From contig SKNJ01000070.1 in NCBI GenBank assembly GCA_007120575.1, positions 1 to 25,545 of the forward strand: DNA of 25,545 nt. The letters are read 5' to 3'. This DNA comes from Thioalkalivibrio sp. GTDB taxonomy: Bacteria > Pseudomonadota > Gammaproteobacteria > Ectothiorhodospirales > Ectothiorhodospiraceae. A program made the translations under genes and the position numbers. The notes under the pieces were generated by a model that saw only the letters and a list, made by a program, of their open reading frames with translations, did not search any database and was not told the origin of the DNA. Numbering within the stretch: the stretch's first letter is position 1; every line of letters starts with the position of its first letter. Shown here piece after piece: positions 17,351 to 25,545 of this stretch.

Positions 17351-17977
17351 TTAATCGCGTCGGTCAACGGTAATGCTGTTGCGCTCCAGGAGGCTCTCTA
17401 CCAGCCGCAGGTTGAGGACGATCCAGATGGTGGCCACAGCGATAAACGGCAGCATCAGATAGCCGAACTGGTAGCCCAGTGCAATGAATTCCAGGGTCCA
17501 GCTCGAGAAGCCCAGTTCCTCCCGGATATCCGCTCCACCCTGCAGGGCAAGCGCGCGCAGGGCGTCAAAGGTCAGGCCCCATACATGCGCCGGAATGAGC
17601 AGGAAATATCCGGCAATCAGCTTGCTGCTCGAGAAGAAACGCTCGTCGGCGGCGAATAGCAGGGCCAGCAGCACCGGCAGATTCCAGCTGTAGATCAGCG
17701 GGTTGAGCGGCAGTATGACCTGGCCCATGACCGGATTGCCCTGGGCATCCATGGCCGGGGTTTCGAAGCCGGTCACGATGACGGTCTCGCGCCCCAGGCC
17801 CTCGATCTGCTCCACCGCACCGGGGTGAATCAGGTTAAGGACCAGTTCGGTCAACCAGGCGGTGGGCAGGGTAAACAGCCACGCCGCCTGATACCAGACG
17901 AAGAACGCGATCGGGAGCCAGATCAGCGTCTGCAGGAAAAACCTGCCGAGGAAACTACGCGGCCGCAGGCGCAGCAT
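17351..17977 (-). CDS. Exosortase H-associated membrane protein
   Basis: A 208-aa integral membrane protein with hydrophobic segments near residues 15-35, 90-110, 125-145 and 175-195 (FFLQTLIWLPIAFFVWY, LPVLLALLFAA, LIAGYFLLIPAHVWGL, YLMLPFIAVATIWIVLNL). A soluble loop of about 60 residues follows the first segment. It begins inside the end of xrtH with a 23-bp overlap, so the two proteins are likely made together. I assign it to the partner family found beside exosortase H in other genomes mainly from this position and membrane topology; I see no catalytic residues. Its likely role is to support exosortase H in sorting C-terminally tagged envelope proteins. The start at 17977 (MLRLRPRSFLG) gives a basic N-terminus ahead of the first segment; longer starts are open. 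Confidence 0.72.
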   Translation of the reverse strand: MLRLRPRSFLGRFFLQTLIWLPIAFFVWYQAAWLFTLPTAWLTELVLNLIHPGAVEQIEGLGRETVIVTGFETPAMDAQGNPVMGQVILPLNPLIYSWNLPVLLALLFAADERFFSSSKLIAGYFLLIPAHVWGLTFDALRALALQGGADIREELGFSSWTLEFIALGYQFGYLMLPFIAVATIWIVLNLRLVESLLERNSITVDRRD

Positions 17978-18491
17978 CACCGTCACCGTTGCCGCCGCTG
18001 CCCGGGCGGGCCCCGGTGCGTGGCAGGGCACGCAGCCACAGCAGCCAGACCGCCAGGGCATCCAGCATGATCAGGGCCTGCCAGACGTACAGATGCGCCC
18101 ATTCGAAGGCCGTTTCGTTCCACATGCCCAGAAAGAACAGCGACACGATCCGCACCAGGTTCAGGCCCTGGATCGCGACAATGCCGACCAGGATACCCGC
18201 GAGCTTGTAGCGCCACGGAGAGGGGAAGGCGAGCATCGCGGCGACCAGCAGAATCATCGCCTCTACACCATTGCAGCCGGCCGCGATCTCGACCGCGAAC
18301 TGGGTCGATACGTCGCGGATGATTACGCCACTGGCGATGATCTCGCGTCCGGTCAGTTCGATCAGGTGCCCCGACACCCAGGCCAGGCCGCTGGTGAACG
18401 GCTGCACGACGTGGGCCTGTGCCGGTGGTGTCAGTTCGGCCGCGAACAACACGCCCTGGATCAGCAGGAACAGTAGGAAAAATCGGATCAC
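17955..18491 (-). CDS. xrtH: Exosortase H (XrtH), probable IPTLxxWG-CTERM sorting transpeptidase
   Basis: A 178-aa membrane protein with the exosortase catalytic triad: C73 in IAAGCNGVEAM, R114 in LNLVRIVSLFFLG and H133 in FEWAHLYVWQ, each at a membrane segment edge as in the family. The protein begins with a hydrophobic segment (IRFFLLFLLIQGVLF). Exosortases cleave C-terminal sorting tags of exported proteins, usually in bacteria that make exopolysaccharide. The small size and the partner gene downstream point to the H type, which recognises IPTLxxWG tags; this subtype call is from memory of the family and its neighbours. The start is GTG at 18491 with AGGAA 6 bases upstream. The last ~20 residues are Gly/Ala-rich and overlap the partner gene. 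No tagged substrate is encoded in the window. Confidence 0.85.
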   Translation of the reverse strand: MIRFFLLFLLIQGVLFAAELTPPAQAHVVQPFTSGLAWVSGHLIELTGREIIASGVIIRDVSTQFAVEIAAGCNGVEAMILLVAAMLAFPSPWRYKLAGILVGIVAIQGLNLVRIVSLFFLGMWNETAFEWAHLYVWQALIMLDALAVWLLWLRALPRTGARPGSGGNGDGDAAPAAA

Positions 18492-18568
18492 GGTGGTTCC
18501 TGTCGGCCCTGGATGACCGGATTCTTGCGCACTCCGGCGTAAGTTGTCGAGCCGCAGCAGGGATTTGC

Positions 18569-19738
18569 TCAGCGGGACTCGGTGTCCGGCTCCAGCCAGC
18601 CCTGTTCCAGGCCGTCGTGAAGGATCCTGCGAATCTCCGGAATGCCCGCTTGCCAGTCCGTCGCTGCCAGCGTCTCGGCGGCGCAGAAACGTTCCAGATT
18701 TTCCGGGTCCAGTTCGCCCGCGTCGTAGTCGTTCCCGGCAATGCACAGTACCGGGCCTTCCGGTCCCCGGAACCATGCGCGCCGGACCTCGGGATGCAGG
18801 CGATAGCGGGTGCTGATGGGACGTGGTTCCGATTCACCCGAATCGGGGGCCAGTTCGACGTTCCCGGCGGGACGGGTCAGGAACCGGCCCAGGAAGGCAT
18901 CCAGGTCGGCGTCGTCCGCTGCCAGAAGCGCGCGCAGGGCGTCTCGCAGCTCGTGGCGGTCGCCGACCGGGATCTCGGCCGCGTGGTCCGCCGGCGGCCG
19001 CCCCGGGTCCTCGAAGCGGGCCTCGTCGCCGATTACGTTGGCGCGCTCCTCCAGGAACCCGGTCAGGATGTCGAGGATCGCAGGCGCCCGGAAACCAATC
19101 GACCAGGTCATGCATTCAGCCTTGAGTGACACCCCCAGGTGGGGCAGATTGGGCGGGAGGTAGAGCAGGTCGCCGGGGCCCAGCTCCCAAGTCTCGGTGG
19201 CATCAAAGGCCCGCAGGATGGCCAGTGGCAGGTCGTCATGGCATTCCGGCGACCCCGGAGGCTCCTGAATCTGCCAGCGCCGGTGGCCGGCCGCCTGGAA
19301 CAGGAAGACGTCATAGGCGTCGACATGCGGGCCCACCGAGCCGCCGGGCACGGCGTAGGAGATCATCAGGTCGTCCCGGCGCCAGCGCGGAACAAAGTCG
19401 AACTGTTCGAGAAAGCCCGGTCCGTCCGGCCAGAAACGTTCCACATCCGAGACCAGCAGGGTCCAGTCCCGGTCCGGGAGGCCCGCGAAGCGCGCGGCCT
19501 CGAAAGGTCCGTACTCGACGTCCCAGTCATGGCGTTCGGGATGCCCGAACACCAGGCGGCTGCTGGCATCGGGGTCACCCGCCAGGCCTGCCAGGTCATC
19601 GGGTTCGATCGGATTCGCGAAGTTCGGGATCGCACCGCGTACCAGCAGCGGGCGCTGCTGCCAGTATTCGCGCAGAAAGGTGCGCGGCGTCAGGCCGCCC
19701 AGCAACGCGAGCGGGGCATCGGGATCCGGAGCCGCCAC
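18569..19738 (-). CDS. roxA: Ribosomal protein uL16 arginine hydroxylase RoxA (YcfD)
   Basis: A 389-aa JmjC/cupin-fold 2-oxoglutarate and Fe(II)-dependent oxygenase. The iron triad is H138-x-D140 (GPHVDAYDVFLFQ) and H200 (LPPNLPHLGVS). The N-terminal TPRTFLREYWQQRPLLVRGAIP and the double-stranded beta-helix stretch AGHRRWQIQ match the YcfD family, which hydroxylates an arginine of ribosomal protein uL16. The C-terminal half (about 215-389) is the dimerisation and winged-helix region typical of the family. The start is GTG at 19738, 5 bases after the purB stop, so it is probably co-transcribed with purB. No ATG fits nearby, and the ribosome site is weak. Confidence 0.9.
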   Translation of the reverse strand: MAAPDPDAPLALLGGLTPRTFLREYWQQRPLLVRGAIPNFANPIEPDDLAGLAGDPDASSRLVFGHPERHDWDVEYGPFEAARFAGLPDRDWTLLVSDVERFWPDGPGFLEQFDFVPRWRRDDLMISYAVPGGSVGPHVDAYDVFLFQAAGHRRWQIQEPPGSPECHDDLPLAILRAFDATETWELGPGDLLYLPPNLPHLGVSLKAECMTWSIGFRAPAILDILTGFLEERANVIGDEARFEDPGRPPADHAAEIPVGDRHELRDALRALLAADDADLDAFLGRFLTRPAGNVELAPDSGESEPRPISTRYRLHPEVRRAWFRGPEGPVLCIAGNDYDAGELDPENLERFCAAETLAATDWQAGIPEIRRILHDGLEQGWLEPDTESR

Positions 19739-19743
19739 GCGCT

Positions 19744-22593
<2,850 letters not shown>

Positions 22594-22622
22594 ACGGCCG
22601 CGGGTGCCTTGGTTCGCAGCGA

Positions 22623-24557
22623 TCAGGCGGGCGTGATGGTGCCCTTGCGCAACAGGGCCCGCCAGTCTGCAAATGGCACGGGGTGCGAGAACAGGAAGCC
22701 CTGGGCGTGCTGGCAGTCCAGTTCCTGCAGGATATCGGCCTGGCGCTGCGTTTCCACGCCTTCCGCAATCAGTTCCAGCCCCAGGGTGCGGGCCATCAGC
22801 ACGATCGCGCGGACAAGATTCACGTTGCTTTCGCCCTGTTCCAGGTCGCGGATGAAGGAGCGATCAATCTTCAGGGTGTCGGCGGGGAGCTGCTTGAGCT
22901 GCATCAACGACGCGTTGCCGCTGCCGAAATCGTCGACCGCGAGCAGGATTCCGACACTGCGCAGGGCCTGAAACATGCGTGCCGCCCCCTGTGGATCGTC
23001 CATGATGGTCGTCTCGGTCAACTCCAGCTCGATGCGGTCGGCCGGGATCCCTTCCTGTTCGGTGATCGCGAAGAAGCGCTGCGCGAGTTCCGGCTGCCGG
23101 AGCTGCCGGGCCGAGACATTGACCGCAATCCGGGGCAGGTCGTCCGGACGTATCTTCAGCGCCTTGAGGTCGCGGCAAACCTGACGCAACACCCATTCCC
23201 CGATCTCCTCGATCAGGGTCATGTCCTCGGCGATCTCGATGAAGTGGCTCGGGGGCAACAGCCCCAGCTTGGGATGCTGCCAGCGGATCAGGGCCTCGCC
23301 GCCAATGATCCGGCCGCTGCCCAGTTCCACCTTGGGCTGGTAGTGCAACACCAACTGGTCTTCCGCGATCGCCCGGCCCAGTTCGTTCTCGAGCTGGAAG
23401 TGCCGGTAGGTACGCGAATGCAGGTCCTGGGTATAGAAACGAAAGCCATTGCGGCCGCGCTGCTTGGCCTCGTTCATGGCCGCATCGGCATGGCTCAGCA
23501 GGTGGTCCGGCTGATCGCCGTCATACGGGAACACGGCAATGCCGCAGGAGGCGCTGGTTACGACCGGATGGTCCAGGATATGTCGCTCGACCGCGGTGGT
23601 CCGCACGATATCGGTGACCAGGCGGACGACGCCCTCCAGCGACTCGATATCTTCGACCAGGATGCCGAATTCGTCGCCACCGAGCCGCGACAGCGTAGCG
23701 CGGAACGGCTGTCCGTTGCGGTCACGGGCGCGTTCCAGCAAATCGCCGAGGTCCTTCGCCACCTTGCGGATCAGCTCGTCGCCGGCACGGTGGCCGAGCG
23801 AGTCGTTGAGGCGCTTGAAATTGTCGAGGTCGAGCAGCATCAGGGCTACATGCGACGGGCCACCGGCATGCCGGTCGAGGGCCTGTGCCAGGCGGTCACC
23901 AAACAGCATGCGGTTGGGCAGGTTGGTCAGTGAGTCATGCGACATGTGATGCAGCAGCTCGCGTGACTGCCGCTCGGTGATCCGCTGCAGGGCCTTCTGC
24001 CGCCGGTCCATGATCTGGAACAGCTCGGCGCTCTCCAGAGCGTAGGCGGCGTTGAACAACACCATGGTCAGGGTCGACAGGGTGATCTCGTGACGCTGCA
24101 GTTCCTGGGGCGCCAGCCGGGCGGCGAACATTCCGCGGATGCGGGTACGGGTCGCGATGACATGCAGCAGCACGCTCTCCCCGTCCAGACGCGCGGGCAG
24201 ACAGACCGGGTGGTTCTGGTGCAATGCCCAGGAGAACGTGCCTTCCTCGATCAGCTCCTCGATGGTGTCGGCCAGGTCGTGGTGGGCCGGATCAGGGTTT
24301 TCGTGGTGGAACAGGTTGAACGAGGAATCGCTGTCGAGGATATAGATCGCCATGTCGCGGGTCGTGAGCAGACGATGCACCGACTCCAGGGTGCCCTGGA
24401 CGATCTGTTCGGGGCTGCGATTGCGGTTGGTGTCGCCAAAGATCGCGGTCGTCGCGCCCAGCACATCCATCGCATACGCATTCGACTCGAGCGCCTCCTC
24501 GAGATACCGGAGGCGCTCGCGCAGGGAGTCCTCGTTTGTCTGGTGCGATGGGCTCAT
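22623..24557 (-). CDS. GAF-like/GGDEF/EAL cyclic-di-GMP signalling protein
   Basis: A 644-aa cytoplasmic protein with no signal peptide or membrane segment. Residues ~10-30 look like a short coiled coil, followed by a GAF-like sensor region (~45-185). The GGDEF domain has an intact active site in RLGGDEFG (about 293-297) and NLPNRMLFGDRL ahead of it; the RxxD inhibitory site is absent. The EAL domain has EAL at 421-423 (GGEALIRWQHP), VNVSARQLRQ, ELTETTIM, DDFGSGNASL, KIDRSFIRDL and AEGVET, so the metal and catalytic residues appear complete. Both synthase and phosphodiesterase activity are possible; the direction cannot be told from sequence. The start at 24557 is preferred, but MPGTGYHP from 24581 is possible. 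It follows the HDOD gene by 37 bp, in one signalling unit. Confidence 0.9.
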   Translation of the reverse strand: MSPSHQTNEDSLRERLRYLEEALESNAYAMDVLGATTAIFGDTNRNRSPEQIVQGTLESVHRLLTTRDMAIYILDSDSSFNLFHHENPDPAHHDLADTIEELIEEGTFSWALHQNHPVCLPARLDGESVLLHVIATRTRIRGMFAARLAPQELQRHEITLSTLTMVLFNAAYALESAELFQIMDRRQKALQRITERQSRELLHHMSHDSLTNLPNRMLFGDRLAQALDRHAGGPSHVALMLLDLDNFKRLNDSLGHRAGDELIRKVAKDLGDLLERARDRNGQPFRATLSRLGGDEFGILVEDIESLEGVVRLVTDIVRTTAVERHILDHPVVTSASCGIAVFPYDGDQPDHLLSHADAAMNEAKQRGRNGFRFYTQDLHSRTYRHFQLENELGRAIAEDQLVLHYQPKVELGSGRIIGGEALIRWQHPKLGLLPPSHFIEIAEDMTLIEEIGEWVLRQVCRDLKALKIRPDDLPRIAVNVSARQLRQPELAQRFFAITEQEGIPADRIELELTETTIMDDPQGAARMFQALRSVGILLAVDDFGSGNASLMQLKQLPADTLKIDRSFIRDLEQGESNVNLVRAIVLMARTLGLELIAEGVETQRQADILQELDCQHAQGFLFSHPVPFADWRALLRKGTITPA

Positions 24558-24594
24558 GGGGTGATATCCAGTGCCGGGCATCCGATGCCCATGC

Positions 24595-25434
24595 TCAGTC
24601 CAGCAGGATGGTGATCATCTGGTCGAGTTGCTGCCGCGCGTGACTGGTGATCTCGTCATACAGCGGCATCTCGAGGCCGATCCGTTCAAATGCATCGGGG
24701 TCCACCGGCGGCACGAACCGCTCCCCCGACGAGCCCAGCCGCAGGGCATTCGCGATGCTGTCCGCGACATGCACGATGGCAGTCTCGGTAGGAAAGGCGC
24801 GGGCATCGTTGGGTGCGTGATGATACCGGATGGCCTCGACATGCGCGGGCGGCATGCCCCAGGCATCCATCAGGGCGCCGCCTATCGAGGCATGATCGAA
24901 TCCCAGAAACGCGGTCTCGGCCTCGAATAACAGCGTACCGTCGCGTTCGCGGATACCGATCACCTCCTCGGTACGTTCCGCGAGTTGCAGAAACATCAGC
25001 AGGCGGCCCAGGTCGTGGGTCAGGCCGTACAGGTAGAGACGCTCGATATTGCCCTCGCGGCGAAACCGGGCGATCGACCGCGCCAGGGCGCCCACCGCCA
25101 GGCTGTGGCGCCAGAACGATTCCATGTCCACGCCAATCACCGGGAGTCCGCGGAAATGCTCGATCACCACGGTGGACATCACGATCTGGCGAATCTGCTG
25201 GAGCCCGATGATCGACACTGCCCGGTGCAGGGTCTCGATGGGCTCGGGGAAGCCATACAGCGATGAATTGGCAAGCTTCAGGGTCTTGGCCGCGATGGTG
25301 GGGTCGAGTTCTACCGCCTCGGTGATGGTCGCGACATTCGCGCCGGGATCGTTGAGGCACGAAAAGATGGTGTTGTAGCTGCCGGAGAAGCTGCACAACG
25401 CCGACTCTTCCGCAATGAAATCGTCCAGGGTCAC
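24595..25434 (-). CDS. HDOD domain signalling protein
   Basis: A 279-aa protein consisting almost entirely of one HDOD domain, a degenerate HD fold used in bacterial regulation and often found with c-di-GMP proteins. Typical stretches are LDPTIAAKTLKLANSSLYGFP, LHRAVSIIGLQQIRQIVMS, FWRHSLAVGALARSIAR, YLYGLTHDLGRLLM and FDHASIGGALMDAWGMP. The HD pair in LTHDLG is kept, but enzymatic activity is not usual for HDOD proteins. The start is GTG at 25434, overlapping the stop of the upstream partial gene by 4 bp (GTGA), with GGAG 8 bases before it; this overlap is why I chose it although the frame is open to the window edge. It is followed by the GGDEF/EAL gene, probably its functional partner. Confidence 0.87.
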   Translation of the reverse strand: MTLDDFIAEESALCSFSGSYNTIFSCLNDPGANVATITEAVELDPTIAAKTLKLANSSLYGFPEPIETLHRAVSIIGLQQIRQIVMSTVVIEHFRGLPVIGVDMESFWRHSLAVGALARSIARFRREGNIERLYLYGLTHDLGRLLMFLQLAERTEEVIGIRERDGTLLFEAETAFLGFDHASIGGALMDAWGMPPAHVEAIRYHHAPNDARAFPTETAIVHVADSIANALRLGSSGERFVPPVDPDAFERIGLEMPLYDEITSHARQQLDQMITILLD

Positions 25435-25545
25435 GCCGGTTGCTCCGGTCGTCCGTGATAACGCCGAAGGTCCTTCAGCAGCGCCGTACGCGCGAGCTGG
25501 TAGATCCCATCCATCGGGTGCTGGGACGAATCGGCGTGACGAAAC
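25431..25545 (-). CDS. C-terminal end of an unidentified protein, partial at window end
   Basis: The last 37 codons of a gene entering from the right edge, ending in TGA at 25431-25433. The peptide ends in YQLARTALLKDLRRYHGRPE plus three residues. It has normal composition for the region and no recognisable motif. The stop overlaps the GTG start of the HDOD gene by 4 bp, the usual sign of coupled translation, which supports this frame being real. It is probably another member of the HDOD-GGDEF/EAL unit, perhaps a sensor or regulator, but this cannot be told from the fragment. Confidence 0.55.
   Translation of the reverse strand, partial: FRHADSSQHPMDGIYQLARTALLKDLRRYHGRPEQPA

Overview
The window is GC-rich chromosomal DNA from a gammaproteobacterium. 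Gene content (dgt, pdxH, purB, fumC, class II dusA, the mtaD-ubiG-mupP order known from Pseudomonas) fits that class. The squalene genes hpnC, hpnD and hpnE together with an exosortase H pair suggest a sulfur-oxidising or halophilic Ectothiorhodospiraceae/Chromatiales-type lineage. That placement is inference from gene content, not a database match. Nearly all of it is housekeeping or conserved chromosome; no transposase, integrase, phage gene or CRISPR array is visible.

Layout. Positions 1-305 hold two minus-strand tRNAs (Ser-TGA, cut by the window edge, and Val-CAC) with recognisable promoters and one terminator. A dGTPase gene follows (411-1796). Positions 1797-2356 are a tRNA locus: an intact tRNA-Ser(CGA) with its terminator, and a second exact copy of an 88-bp segment holding the tRNA 3' end plus terminator. 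This is the most recombination-like spot in the window. Next come pdxH (minus), a fusion of two CDGSH iron-sulfur domains to a glutamate-synthase FMN domain, a small globin, and the radical SAM protein YgiQ.

From 7777 to 13372 lies the squalene block: hpnD-hpnE-SDR on the minus strand, hemN on the plus strand (behind an FNR/Anr-type promoter), then hpnC on the minus strand. hpnC is the last gene of an apparent mtaD-ubiG-mupP-hpnC operon, which links removal of S-adenosylhomocysteine-type nucleosides, ubiquinone methylation, peptidoglycan-sugar recycling and isoprenoid condensation. HpnC, HpnD and HpnE together would turn farnesyl diphosphate into squalene; no squalene-hopene cyclase is in the window.

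From 16360 onward are dusA (plus), an exosortase H gene with its membrane partner (minus), a roxA-purB pair (minus), fumC (plus, divergent from purB), and a tightly packed minus-strand signalling group: an unidentified partial gene, an HDOD protein and a GAF-like/GGDEF/EAL protein.

Points most worth a second look: the SDR in the squalene operon, which lacks the catalytic Tyr; the double-CDGSH/FMN glutamate synthase-like fusion next to a globin; the class II FNR promoter geometry at hemN; the duplicated tRNA-Ser 3' segment; and the exosortase H pair with no substrate nearby. I did not find a clearly new multi-gene system.
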